Source: Candidatus Enterococcus murrayae (GTDB lineage: Bacteria > Bacillota > Bacilli > Lactobacillales > Enterococcaceae). Taken from it: 64,000 bases of DNA. The DNA lies in contig NZ_JAFLVR010000056.1 in NCBI RefSeq assembly GCF_017315985.1, positions 1-64,000 of the forward strand, given 5' to 3'. The position numbers and the translations under genes are program-made. Under the pieces are notes generated by a model, which saw only the letters and a program-made list of their open reading frames with translations, was not told the origin of the DNA and made no database searches. Position 1 is the stretch's first letter. Each line of letters starts with the position of its first letter. Below are positions 15,432 to 24,015 of the stretch, one piece after another.

Positions 15432-16127
15432 ATGTTAGAACAATTAAAAGAAGAAGTATTTCAAGCGAATTTAGCATTACCTAAACAAGGATTAATCAAA
15501 TATACATGGGGAAATGTCAGTGCTTACGATCCTGAGACAAACTATTTCGTTATTAAACCCAGCGGTGTCAGCTACGAAGAAATGACCGCTTCGGATATGG
15601 TCGTAGTCGATTTAGACAATAATGTGATCGAAGGGAAACTAAACCCTTCATCAGATACGCCGACTCATGCAGTATTATATAAAGAGTTTCCAGAAATTGG
15701 CGGTATCGTTCATACCCATTCAACATGGGCAGCAGCCTGGGCACAATCAGGTTTAGATGTACCAGCGATGGGAACGACCCATGCGGATACGTTTTATGGC
15801 TCCGTTCCATGTGCGCGCTTTTTGACACAAAATGAAATCGATGAAGGGTATGAACACGAGACAGGAAATGTCATTATTGAGACATTCAAGCAGCGTGAAA
15901 TCAAACCATTGGAAGTTCCAGGAGTGCTGCTGCATGGACATGGACCATTTACTTGGGGGAAAGATGCCCAAAGTGCAGTGATGAACGCAGTTGTATTGGA
16001 AGAAGTTTGCAAGATGAACTTGCTGACTCGACAATTAAATTCGTTTGCAGAAAAATTGCCGCAGCGCGTGTTAGATAAACACTATTTGCGAAAGCATGGG
16101 GCAAATGCTTATTACGGACAAAAATAA
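15432..16127 (+). CDS. araD: L-ribulose-5-phosphate 4-epimerase family protein (class II aldolase fold)
   Basis: A 231-residue protein of the AraD/UlaF/SgbE family. Visible signatures are GNVSAYD near residue 32, KPSGVSYE near 45, zinc-binding HTHSTWAAAWAQ near 95, GTTHADTFYG near 116 and LLHGHGPFTWG near 170. Members convert L-ribulose 5-phosphate to D-xylulose 5-phosphate via retro-aldol chemistry, feeding the pentose phosphate pathway. In this operon the substrate would come from the preceding dehydrogenase. Length matches E. coli AraD. Confidence 0.85.
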   Translation: MLEQLKEEVFQANLALPKQGLIKYTWGNVSAYDPETNYFVIKPSGVSYEEMTASDMVVVDLDNNVIEGKLNPSSDTPTHAVLYKEFPEIGGIVHTHSTWAAAWAQSGLDVPAMGTTHADTFYGSVPCARFLTQNEIDEGYEHETGNVIIETFKQREIKPLEVPGVLLHGHGPFTWGKDAQSAVMNAVVLEEVCKMNLLTRQLNSFAEKLPQRVLDKHYLRKHGANAYYGQK

Positions 16128-16151
16128 TTATTAAAATGGAGGAGGATTACG

Positions 16152-16334
16152 ATGATTAGCGATTTGTTTGTTTTGATCGGTTTAGCTTTTTTTATCAAAA
16201 TCTTTTTTGATGGGGCGAAAAAACTAGTCGTTGGCGCCAATGGGGATGTCGTAAAAAGTAGAACTTATTGGATTCACGGCGTGTTGGGTGTGGCTTTTAT
16301 GATCGTAGCTCGACTAATTACGATCCTCCTCTAA
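16152..16334 (+). CDS. Small membrane protein, 60 aa, two helices
   Basis: The family is not recognised. A perfect GGAGGAGG lies 8 nt before the ATG. Two hydrophobic segments (about 4-22 and 42-60) flank a short polar loop with GANGDVVKSRTYW. It is tightly spaced between two enzyme genes of one operon, which argues that it is translated and works with the pathway, perhaps with the IIC permease. That role is inference. Confidence 0.65.
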   Translation: MISDLFVLIGLAFFIKIFFDGAKKLVVGANGDVVKSRTYWIHGVLGVAFMIVARLITILL

Positions 16335-16360
16335 TTAATTAAAAGCTGGAGGATGATGAA

Positions 16361-17206
16361 ATGAAGATCCATGAGATCAGTCAAGCTCCTTTTATCCGAG
16401 AAATGTGTGAGGCAACTAGTCAATTATGGGCGTATGGCTGGGCAGAGCGGAATGGCGGAAATATTAGCTATCGGTTGCCACAGGAGGAAGTTCAATATTA
16501 TCTTGATGTCGATCAGGTTAAGAGAACGGTTGAGCTAGAGTTTGCTGTTAAAAATTTAGCAGGGGAGCTATTTCTTGTTTCGGGTTCTGGCAAGTATTTT
16601 AAAAATATTCAGAAGAATCCCGCGGATAGTTTAGCGATCATTCGCATAAGTACAGAAGGGGACAAGTACGAACTACTGTGGGGTCTAGAAGGCGGCGATT
16701 TGCCAACAAGCGAGTTAGCTTCGCATCTTCAATGTCATGCAGTTCGTCTCAAGCAGGATCCAGAACATCGAGTAATTTTGCACACCCATGCAACAGCGAT
16801 ATCGGCAATGACCTTTATTCATGATTTAGACGAGAGAAAATTTACAAAAACACTATGGCAAATGATTACAGAGTGTTTAGTTGTTTTTCCTGATGGAGTG
16901 TCCGTTCTACCGTGGATGGTTGCTGGAACGAGTGAATTAGGTGCTGCTTCGGCAGAAAAAATGCATGATTCTAGGATCGTCATTTGGCCGCATCATGGCA
17001 TCATGGGTGCGGGACAAACGATGGATGATGCTTTTGGTCTAGTCGAAACAGCAGAAAAGGCCGCACAAATCTATTTGCAAATTTGTTCGACAAGACAAGA
17101 GATTAAGCAGCAAATCAGTGATCAGCAGCTTTTAGATTTAGCAGAAAAGTTTCACGTGAAACCGAAGGCTGGGCTATTGAGGGAAGAAGGACAGCAAGAT
17201 GACTAA
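16361..17206 (+). CDS. rhaD: Rhamnulose-1-phosphate aldolase family protein
   Basis: A 281-residue class II aldolase close to E. coli RhaD: WAERNGGNISYRL near residue 28, VSGSGKYFKN near 75, the LWGLEGGDLPTSEL segment near 107, zinc-binding HTHAT near 142, TECLVVFPDGVSVLPWMVAGT near 170-190 and the third histidine region WPHHGIMGAG near 210. It cleaves a 1-phosphorylated ketose to DHAP and an aldehyde (L-lactaldehyde in rhamnose use). No rhamnose isomerase or kinase is nearby, so here the ketose phosphate likely comes from PTS import plus the dehydrogenase. It overlaps the next gene by 8 bp. Confidence 0.85.
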   Translation: MKIHEISQAPFIREMCEATSQLWAYGWAERNGGNISYRLPQEEVQYYLDVDQVKRTVELEFAVKNLAGELFLVSGSGKYFKNIQKNPADSLAIIRISTEGDKYELLWGLEGGDLPTSELASHLQCHAVRLKQDPEHRVILHTHATAISAMTFIHDLDERKFTKTLWQMITECLVVFPDGVSVLPWMVAGTSELGAASAEKMHDSRIVIWPHHGIMGAGQTMDDAFGLVETAEKAAQIYLQICSTRQEIKQQISDQQLLDLAEKFHVKPKAGLLREEGQQDD

Positions 17207-18227
17207 TGTAGTCGTGATTGGTGACCCGTTTGTTCCAGCGAATAATTTGGCTTCCGCGGCAAAAGGATTGATGCTTGAAGCGCCAATCAACATTCAACGG
17301 TTTGAATGGCGAGCTGGCCAATCGCGTTCAGAATTTCGCGAGACCATCAAAATATTGGAACGGGATGGTCCGAACAATTTTGAATGGCCGTTAGAAATAC
17401 TAGAAGCTGTTTCGACAGCTGAATACCTATTAGTTCATTTAGCACCTGTTTCACAAAAATTACTTGCTCATGCAAAAAAGTTAAAGATGATCGGAACCTG
17501 CCGAGGCGGTTTGGAACATATTGATTTAACAGCAGTGAAAGAATCAAAGAATTTGTCGGTAATCAATGTCATTCGAAACGCAGAACCAGTAGCAGATTTT
17601 ACGATTGGCTTGATGTATGCGACTGTTCGCAATATTGCGACGTCCGCGATTCAAGTAAAAAATGGCAGGTGGCCGCAAAATTTTCCGAATGATGCGTACA
17701 AAACCTCCTTCTCCAATCTAAAAGTTGGTTTGGTGGGATTAGGACATATTGGAAAAATCGTAGCGAAACAATTAACCGCTTTAGGATTAGAAGTCAGCGC
17801 CTATGATGCGTTTATGGATCAAGCAACGTTAGATCAGGAAGGCTATCGGGTTCAGCTGAAAAGCTTGAAAGAAATCTTTAGTGACTCAGACGTAGTGTCC
17901 TTGCATTTACGAGTAGTGCCTGAGACGATAAAGTTGGTTGATCATTCATTATTGAGTTTGATGAAGCCAAGTGCATATTTGATTAATACTGCTCGGCCGG
18001 ATATTATTGATCGAGCCGATTTGATCGAATGCTTAACGAAAAAAAGGATTGCTGGTGCTGGTATTGATGTATTGTGGGAAGAGCCGATCAATCCAAATGA
18101 GCCTTTATTAGAGCTGGACAATGTTGTGATTACTTCACATATTGCTGGAGATACGATCGATGCGATTGAGCGTTCTCCACAATTACTACAAACCGAAATG
18201 AATAAAGTATTGCAAAAGCTTAAGTAG
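17199..18227 (+). CDS. D-isomer-specific 2-hydroxyacid dehydrogenase family protein
   Basis: A 342-residue NAD-dependent enzyme. The substrate arginine is in TCRGGLEHID near residue 105, the dinucleotide fold GLVGLGHIGK near 175, the active-site acid region near TARPDIIDR (265), and the catalytic histidine in SHIAGDT near 313. Such enzymes reduce 2-oxo acids or oxidise 2-hydroxy acids; within this operon it may process the aldehyde-derived product or an acidic sugar intermediate. Start ATG lies inside the end of rhaD, behind AAGGACAG. The last helix encodes one arm of the terminator. Confidence 0.8.
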   Translation: MTNVVVIGDPFVPANNLASAAKGLMLEAPINIQRFEWRAGQSRSEFRETIKILERDGPNNFEWPLEILEAVSTAEYLLVHLAPVSQKLLAHAKKLKMIGTCRGGLEHIDLTAVKESKNLSVINVIRNAEPVADFTIGLMYATVRNIATSAIQVKNGRWPQNFPNDAYKTSFSNLKVGLVGLGHIGKIVAKQLTALGLEVSAYDAFMDQATLDQEGYRVQLKSLKEIFSDSDVVSLHLRVVPETIKLVDHSLLSLMKPSAYLINTARPDIIDRADLIECLTKKRIAGAGIDVLWEEPINPNEPLLELDNVVITSHIAGDTIDAIERSPQLLQTEMNKVLQKLK

Positions 18228-18249
18228 TTCGCCTACTTAAGCTTTTTTT
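18215..18249 (+). terminator. Terminator of PTS locus 2
   Basis: AAAGCTTAAGTAG pairs with CTACTTAAGCTTT around TTCGC, followed by T. The stem's 5' arm overlaps the end of the 2-hydroxyacid dehydrogenase coding sequence. Confidence 0.85.
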
Positions 18250-18351
18250 GCCCTCTGTAAGAAGGTATGATCTTTTCAGTATTATTTGCTGAGAGACACA
18301 GTGATTGCTTTGGAGAGCTGATGTGTAATTAGTGCTAAAAAGTTGAATGAG

Positions 18352-18450
18352 TTTGTGAAGTCTTTGATACCTTTTCACAAATTAGTGTACTTTTTTTTCT
18401 AATCTCAAAAAAAAGAGCGTATTAATCATTTTCGGAAAGCGCTTTATACT
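18352..18450 (+). promoter_or_regulatory. Promoter region of the sorbitol operon
   Basis: An inverted pair TTTGTGAA (18352-18359) and TTCACAAA (18374-18381) is followed by a partly palindromic cre-like core GGAAAGCGCTTTA at 18434-18446 and a -10 TATACT (18445-18450). The -35 is weak, which suggests dependence on an activator such as GutR. Several cre positions deviate at the flanks. Confidence 0.5.
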
Positions 18451-18480
18451 GAGCTTGTAATTAAGAGGAGGGAATACAGA

Positions 18481-19281
18481 ATGTCAGATTGGTTAGATGT
18501 TGCAGGAAAAAAAGTGATCGTAACAGGCGGCTCTTCAGGAATTGGAGCAAGTATTATCGATGAATTGCTGGATCAAGGAGTGATCGTCGTAAACTTTGAT
18601 CTTCAACCTGGTAAGGTAACGCATGATAATCTTTACTATTTTCAGACGGATATTTCAGATCGCCAGCAAGTGGAGGAAAATGTATCGAAGGTCGTTGAGG
18701 AATTCGATCGGATCGACGGATTAGTGAATAACGCTGGGATCAATGTTCCGCGTTTATTAGTGGATAAGGAAAATCCTCACGGTCAGTTTGAATTATCAGA
18801 TGAGGTATTCGACAAAATGATGGCAATTAATCAAAAAGGTCTCTTTCTAATGACACAAGCAGTCGCTCGGACGATGATGAAAAGTCACGAAGGGGTAATC
18901 ATCAATATGTCTTCGGAATGCGGTTTGGAAGGCTCAGAAGGGCAAAGTCCGTATGCGGCAACGAAAGCAGCAGTCAACAGCTTTACGCGGTCGTGGTCCA
19001 AAGAGTTGGGCAAGCAAGGAATTCGAGTGGTAGGAGTAGCACCAGGAATCATGGAGGAAACAGGCCTGAGAACAGAAGCCTACGAGACAGCACTAGCTTA
19101 CACACGCGGAATCACTGTTGAGGAGCTTCGTAAAAACTATGATAAAACCACTACGATTCCATTAGGACGGAGCGGAAAGCTCAGTGAAGTCGCTGATTTG
19201 GTGTGCTATTATTTATCTAATCGTTCTAGCTATATTACAGGTGTTACGACTAACGTTGCTGGAGGAAAGACACGAGGATAA
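18481..19281 (+). CDS. srlD: Sorbitol-6-phosphate 2-dehydrogenase
   Basis: A 266-residue short-chain dehydrogenase matching lactobacillar GutF along its length: MSDWLDVAGK start, TGGSSGIG cofactor loop near 15, NNAGINVPRLLVD near 82, ASECGLEGSEGQ region near 145 with catalytic Tyr/Lys in YAATKAA near 157, GIMEETGLRT near 190 and the C-terminal NVAGGKTRG. It oxidises sorbitol 6-phosphate to fructose 6-phosphate with NAD, the first cytosolic step after PTS import. First gene of the gut operon; AGAGGAGGG precedes the start. Confidence 0.93.
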   Translation: MSDWLDVAGKKVIVTGGSSGIGASIIDELLDQGVIVVNFDLQPGKVTHDNLYYFQTDISDRQQVEENVSKVVEEFDRIDGLVNNAGINVPRLLVDKENPHGQFELSDEVFDKMMAINQKGLFLMTQAVARTMMKSHEGVIINMSSECGLEGSEGQSPYAATKAAVNSFTRSWSKELGKQGIRVVGVAPGIMEETGLRTEAYETALAYTRGITVEELRKNYDKTTTIPLGRSGKLSEVADLVCYYLSNRSSYITGVTTNVAGGKTRG

Positions 19282-19301
19282 AAGAAGGTGGGGGTAATAA
19301 G

Positions 19302-21146
19302 ATGGCATTAATCAATCGCTGGTATCAATTATTACAGCATTTTATTACTCATGATCGCTTGCGTTTGAATGAGCTGCAGAAAATAACTGATACAAGTGCA
19401 CAAACCACCAAAAAAGCGATACAGCTATTGAATGATCAAATGGAACGAATTGCAGTAATTGAAGAAAAAGAGGCCATTTATTCATTAAAGGTTATTGATC
19501 CTCAACAGTTCTCAGAAATTATGAACGGCAGTTTAAAGCAGCAGACAGATTTCAATTCAAGTACAAAGCGAATTGCGGTTTTGATTGATTGCTTTATGAA
19601 GCAGCAAGGCTATATCGTAATCGATGATCTGTCAGAGGTGTTAGGGGTCAGTCGTTCAACGGTCAATAAGGATTTACGGAATTTAAAGCAGCTGATGACA
19701 CGGTATCAAATTTCCTTGATTGGTACTCCGAATAAAGGCTTGCGAATCTCTGGTGCCGAATCCCAGCTGCGATTGCTCTATTTGCAGCATGCGTATGATT
19801 ATTTGGAACAGCCGACGTTAAGCGATGAGCTATTGAAGCGCATTGATGAAATCGCATTAAGTAAGAAAATGGATTTCCGTACATTGGGGTTATTGCAAAA
19901 GACGATCATTTTAACGATTCAACGGATCCAAGGCGGAAACCCTCTAACACAAGCGGTTCCGTATTATGTTAATTATTTTTCGGAGGATCAATTATTGGAG
20001 GAGCTGTTTGTCAGCTTGGCAACAGATTACAGTTTGACGGTTAGTAAATTTGATTTTGATTTCCTTTGTTTCCCATTGAATATTTTTAACAACAATTTGG
20101 TTGCCGAGGAGCAGGCGGATAATCCAGAAGTAAAAACATTGTTTCAATCCATGATGGATCAAATTAATGCGGCGGTAATCATTCACTTAGATCAAGAAGT
20201 GCTGTTCCAGAATATTCGTGCCCATTTTATGTTTTTGATTAACCGGATCATTTTTCAAGTTGAAACCTACGACATATTTCGTGAGGAGTTCAAGCAAAAG
20301 CATGCCTTTGCCCATGAACTGGCGGAAATAGGCATTACAGCGCTGGCTGATTTTTTACAAAAACCGATTCAACAGTCTGAGCTTTCTTACCTAGCTATTT
20401 ATTTTGAGTTGGCATTGAAATCCGATGCTCAGCCAAAAATGAAAGAGATTGCGGTGGTGTGCAATACCGGCAAAGGAACAGCTTTAATGATTAAGCGTCA
20501 GTTGGCAACCGTTTTAGGACCAAACATTCGAATTGTTCATTATTCAGAGGAAGAATACGAAACGACGGATTTGGAACGCTATTTTGCTGTATTTACGACG
20601 ATTCCCTTGAAACATGTGAAAGCCACTACTGCTGTCATCAAGTTAACCGATCTTTTCAATGAAAATTGGCTCTTGAGCGAGTGGAAGAGAATCGTTGCTT
20701 CAAAGGCTGCGTCGTTCGAGCATATTCAGTTTTCTTTTGAACATTTAGACAAGCATCTGCCCTATGAGAAGAATTTGATTGTTTTGCTGGATAAATTACG
20801 AAACGAAAAGCTGATTGATGATTCGTTTAAGGAGTATATCCTAACGAAAGCACAAGAAGAATCTGCGGTGATCGATAATGGAATCGCTTTTCCGCACGGA
20901 ATCAATCATAAAAGTGAGGAAATTCTTGTCACTATTGGGATATACCCAGAGGGTCAATCCCTTGAGGACATTGAACTGATTTTTTTGGTAGCAATTCCAG
21001 AAAACCTGACGCTGGCAATGGAAGACGAGCTGCTCAGTTTTTATGACACAATTTTTGTCATCTCTTCCAATGAGATGTTACGTGAACAGGTCAAGCAGAT
21101 CAATAGTAAAGAAGAATATCGGCAGCTACTAGTTAACGGGTCTTAG
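19302..21146 (+). CDS. gutR: Sorbitol operon regulator GutR (PRD family)
   Basis: A 614-residue PRD regulator with an N-terminal HTH (about 15-60), a second HTH (85-150; SEVLGVSRSTVNKDL near 110), two PRD domains (about 165-370), an EIIB-like domain with VCNTGKG cysteine near 386 and an EIIA-like domain with FPHG histidine near 530. Its place directly after srlD and before gutM mirrors the gutFRMCBA operon of Lactobacillus casei. It should activate the operon when sorbitol is transported. Confidence 0.85.
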   Translation: MALINRWYQLLQHFITHDRLRLNELQKITDTSAQTTKKAIQLLNDQMERIAVIEEKEAIYSLKVIDPQQFSEIMNGSLKQQTDFNSSTKRIAVLIDCFMKQQGYIVIDDLSEVLGVSRSTVNKDLRNLKQLMTRYQISLIGTPNKGLRISGAESQLRLLYLQHAYDYLEQPTLSDELLKRIDEIALSKKMDFRTLGLLQKTIILTIQRIQGGNPLTQAVPYYVNYFSEDQLLEELFVSLATDYSLTVSKFDFDFLCFPLNIFNNNLVAEEQADNPEVKTLFQSMMDQINAAVIIHLDQEVLFQNIRAHFMFLINRIIFQVETYDIFREEFKQKHAFAHELAEIGITALADFLQKPIQQSELSYLAIYFELALKSDAQPKMKEIAVVCNTGKGTALMIKRQLATVLGPNIRIVHYSEEEYETTDLERYFAVFTTIPLKHVKATTAVIKLTDLFNENWLLSEWKRIVASKAASFEHIQFSFEHLDKHLPYEKNLIVLLDKLRNEKLIDDSFKEYILTKAQEESAVIDNGIAFPHGINHKSEEILVTIGIYPEGQSLEDIELIFLVAIPENLTLAMEDELLSFYDTIFVISSNEMLREQVKQINSKEEYRQLLVNGS

Positions 21147-21197
21147 TGAAGGGAGACGGAGAGTCTTCTCTTTGCATCAGAAAGGAGCGGGTATTGT

Positions 21198-21677
21198 ATG
21201 AATATTTTTGTTTTAGGAACTATTGCAATTATTGCTTACATTCTTCAAATTTTTTTAGGGATGAAGCAGATCAAAAATTTTAATTCTGTCTATATTCGAA
21301 TGAAGCGCAAAGGAAAAGTTGCGATCGGTCGTCGTCCGGGAAAAATTGCTTCAGGGACGATCTTGTTACTGGGGGTCGATGCTGCTGGGGTCATTCAAGA
21401 TGCTGAAATGATGCAGGGAACTTCGATCTTGGCTCGCTTCAAACCGCGTCCGCAATTTATTGGAATAGATATCCACCAATTGATGGACGCTCCAATGCTG
21501 TCTGAGGAAAATAAATTAACGCGTCAAGCGGCGGCGAATGCCCAAAAAGTCTATGTGGAGGTTGAAAGCGGCAACCATCGAGATGAAGCACCTGTATCCC
21601 CAATCTTTAATGTAGGCAATCAATTATCATTAATGAAACTTTCCATTCAAGATAAATTAACCAAAAAAGGATGTTAG
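21198..21677 (+). CDS. gutM: Glucitol operon activator protein GutM
   Basis: A 159-residue protein with an N-terminal hydrophobic anchor (about 2-20) and a cytosolic part carrying MKQIKNF near 25, RPGKIASGTILLLGVD near 50 and TSILARFKPRPQFIG near 75. This is the GutM family, which accompanies glucitol PTS genes and modulates their activation. Its position between gutR and IIC is the standard one. A paralogue is encoded at 28840. Confidence 0.88.
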   Translation: MNIFVLGTIAIIAYILQIFLGMKQIKNFNSVYIRMKRKGKVAIGRRPGKIASGTILLLGVDAAGVIQDAEMMQGTSILARFKPRPQFIGIDIHQLMDAPMLSEENKLTRQAAANAQKVYVEVESGNHRDEAPVSPIFNVGNQLSLMKLSIQDKLTKKGC

Positions 21678-21689
21678 TTCCAGTCTCTA

Positions 21690-21735
21690 CAGCTTTTATT
21701 ACGAATAAGTAAATCATAAATATGAAAAAGGAGTG
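21690..21735 (+). repeat. Partial intercistronic element before srlA
   Basis: The stretch ending GAATAAGTAAATCATAA and ATATGAAAAAGGAG resembles the 3' part of the hairpin element (TAAATACATTAAAATGAAAAAGGAG split over the same positions) found before IIC genes elsewhere in the window. Confidence 0.35.
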
Positions 21736-21742
21736 TGTAACA

Positions 21743-22303
21743 ATGGATTATATTACAAAATTTGCGGAAGGCTTCATGAGCCTTTTCCAAACGGGTGCTG
21801 AAACATTTATTAGTTGGATGACAGGGATCGTACCAGTTGTTTTGATGTTGATGGTGGCAATGAATACACTGATTGCTTTTTTAGGTGAAGAGAGAGTAAC
21901 AAAAGTTGCGAAGGTTTCTTCCAAAAATCCTTTTACCCGTTATCTAGTATTGCCATTTGTTTCTGCTTTTATGTTGGGAAATCCAATGTCATTTACGATG
22001 GCACGCTTTTTACCCGAATTTTATAAGCCAAGTTACTATGCGTCAAATGCGCAATTCTGTCATACAAGTAATGGTGTTTTCCCTCACATCAATCCTGGGG
22101 AGCTGTTTGTTTGGATGGGGATTGCCCAAGGAATTACTCAATTAGGATTAAATTCGATGGAATTAGCGATTCGCTATATGTTTGTTGGTTTGGTCATGAA
22201 TTTTATTGGTGGCTGGACAACAGACTTTACTACTGCATTTGTCTGCAAACAACAAGGCATCCAGTTAAGTAAAAAAGTGGATGAAGTCGCAGTGACAGAA
22301 TAG
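21743..22303 (+). CDS. srlA: PTS glucitol/sorbitol EIIC component
   Basis: A 186-residue membrane protein of the glucitol IIC family with four to five hydrophobic segments: FMSLFQTGAETFISWMTGI near residue 10, IAFLGEERV near 45, MLGNPMSFTMARFLPEF near 75 and HINPGELFVWMGIAQG near 112. In this family the permease is split, this part pairing with the IIBC protein next. The ATG at 21743 follows AAAAGGAGTG; an upstream ATG at 21722 overlaps that site and is unlikely. Confidence 0.9.
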   Translation: MDYITKFAEGFMSLFQTGAETFISWMTGIVPVVLMLMVAMNTLIAFLGEERVTKVAKVSSKNPFTRYLVLPFVSAFMLGNPMSFTMARFLPEFYKPSYYASNAQFCHTSNGVFPHINPGELFVWMGIAQGITQLGLNSMELAIRYMFVGLVMNFIGGWTTDFTTAFVCKQQGIQLSKKVDEVAVTE

Positions 22304-22339
22304 CGTGTCCGATCCATAGTTTCCAGTTTATATGAAGTT

Positions 22340-22386
22340 AAATTGAGTAGTTTAGAGGAATAATTACACTGAAATGAATTAGGAGG
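22340..22386 (+). repeat. Partial intercistronic element before srlE
   Basis: AATAATTACACTGAAATGAA plus TTAGGAGG aligns with AATAATTACTTTAAAACGAA plus GTAGGAGG at 59424-59451, the 3' part of the hairpin element family. Confidence 0.4.
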
Positions 22387-22393
22387 AGCGAAA

Positions 22394-23398
22394 ATGGCTT
22401 ATAATAGTATCAAAATCGTAAAAGGTTCGGGTGGGTATGGCGGACCATTAGTAATTACACCAACAGATGAAAAACATAAATTTGTTTATGTAACCGGCGG
22501 CGGAGACAAACCGAGTATTGTGAATAAAATCGAAGAATTGACTGGTATGGAATCAGTTAATGGCTTCAAAACATCAATACCAGACAATGAAATCGCCCTA
22601 GCGATCATTGACTGCGGCGGAACATTGCGCTGTGGAATCTATCCTAAAAAGAACATTCCAACAGTGAACATTGTACCGACAGGAAAAAGTGGTCCATTAG
22701 CCCAATACATTAATGAGGAAATCTACGTGTCTGCCGTCGGTGAAAATCAAATCATGCTGGCCGATGGATCAGAAGCAGCGAACGGCCCGACCTTTATCAC
22801 CGAAGAAAAGCCCGAGCGGGAGTTCAAATATTCAACAGATAAGAAAATTACTGAACAAAGAGCAGAACAGAAAAGCTTTATCGCTAAAATCGGGATGGGT
22901 GCCGGGAAAGTCGTAGCGACATTCAATCAGTCGGCTCGTGAAGGTGTGCAGACAATGATCAATACAGTCATTCCTTTTATGGCCTTCGTGTCCTTGTTGA
23001 TCGGGATCATTCAGGGTTCAGGAATTGGGACGGTTTTTGCTAATCTGATGAAACCTTTGGCAGGAAATGTTTTTGGCTTGATCATTATTGGCTTTATCTG
23101 CTCACTGCCATTCTTATCTCCACTGTTAGGACCTGGGGCGGTTATCAGCCAAATCTTAGGGACCTTGATCGGGGTGGAAATCGGTAAAGGAAACATTCCG
23201 CCGCAATTAGCTTTGCCTGCTTTATTTGCGATCAATACACAAAATGCTTGCGACTTTATCCCGGTTGGTTTGGGATTGGAAGAAGCTGAAGCAGAGACAG
23301 TAGAAGTTGGTGTACCATCCGTTTTGTATTCACGTTTTCTAAATGGGGTTCCCCGAGTGGTTGTTGCTTGGTTAGCAAGTTTTGGATTATATAGTTAA
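22394..23398 (+). CDS. srlE: PTS glucitol/sorbitol EIIBC component
   Basis: A 334-residue protein: the cytosolic IIB domain (about 1-130; [14 protein letters not shown] near 11, the phospho-cysteine region [10 protein letters not shown] near 73) followed by a membrane IIC' domain (about 190-334) with [38 protein letters not shown] and [15 protein letters not shown]. It accepts phosphate from IIA and phosphorylates sorbitol at C6 during uptake. Confidence 0.9.
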   Translation: MAYNSIKIVKGSGGYGGPLVITPTDEKHKFVYVTGGGDKPSIVNKIEELTGMESVNGFKTSIPDNEIALAIIDCGGTLRCGIYPKKNIPTVNIVPTGKSGPLAQYINEEIYVSAVGENQIMLADGSEAANGPTFITEEKPEREFKYSTDKKITEQRAEQKSFIAKIGMGAGKVVATFNQSAREGVQTMINTVIPFMAFVSLLIGIIQGSGIGTVFANLMKPLAGNVFGLIIIGFICSLPFLSPLLGPGAVISQILGTLIGVEIGKGNIPPQLALPALFAINTQNACDFIPVGLGLEEAEAETVEVGVPSVLYSRFLNGVPRVVVAWLASFGLYS

Positions 23399-23418
23399 AA
23401 TGTTTGGAGAGATGAAAG

Positions 23419-23772
23419 ATGATTTTTGAGACGCAAGTTACCAACATTGGCCCAGAAGCAGAGATGTTTCAACAAGAAAAGATGTTGATTTTCTTTGGCG
23501 ATGATGCACCAGAGACATTAGCAGATTATTGTTATAACATCCAATTGACACCATCCACAGCTGAGATTATAGCAGGAATGAATTTTTCCTTCGATGATCA
23601 AGTGTATGAAATCACGGCGGTAGGGGATGTGGTAAAGAAGAATCTTGATGATTTAGGCCATATCACGCTACGGTTTGATGGTTCGAAAACGGCAGAGCTT
23701 CCAGGCACCCTTTATGTGGAAGATAAAGCGATGCCAGTGATTACTGTGGGAACGAAAATTGCGATTAGTTAA
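23419..23772 (+). CDS. srlB: PTS glucitol/sorbitol EIIA component
   Basis: A 117-residue cytosolic protein of the glucitol IIA family. Landmarks are TNIGPEAEMF near residue 8, the ILFFGDDAPETLADYC-like segment near 25-42, and the phospho-histidine region DDLGHITLRFDG near 78. Last gene of the gut operon; GGAGAG precedes the start. Confidence 0.9.
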   Translation: MIFETQVTNIGPEAEMFQQEKMLIFFGDDAPETLADYCYNIQLTPSTAEIIAGMNFSFDDQVYEITAVGDVVKKNLDDLGHITLRFDGSKTAELPGTLYVEDKAMPVITVGTKIAIS

Positions 23773-23774
23773 GA

Positions 23775-23837
23775 ACATTCATCTAAGAGTTGCATTTAAC
23801 TGGTTTAAATGTACACTTTTAGATGAGTGTTTTTTTG
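23775..23837 (+). terminator. Terminator of the sorbitol operon
   Basis: ACATTCATCTAA pairs with TTAGATGAGTGT across an inner stem built from GCATTTAA / TTAAATGT, followed by seven T. Confidence 0.8.
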
Positions 23838-24015
23838 TCAGTCACACTTTTTGCAGTTTTATCAGGGGAGATTTAGATAGAGGGTTTAAGCATAAAAAAT
23901 GTTTGAGCTGTTTAATTAGATGATCGTGTGACGAGAGACAGAATCATTTTCCATGTTTTAGAAAAAGGAAGCTCTTATTGAACTGGTAGCGAAAATAAAT
24001 GAATGAGGCGATAAT

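Noticed and set aside
16361-17206. A rhamnose utilisation operon
   Set aside because: The aldolase is RhaD-like, but no rhamnose isomerase, rhamnulokinase or rhamnose transporter is present in the window; the enzyme is set in a polyol PTS operon.
23838-24015. Possible SAM or other riboswitch before mtnK
   Set aside because: The 178-bp region has no S-box-like conserved core, and the only strong hairpin belongs to the preceding terminator.
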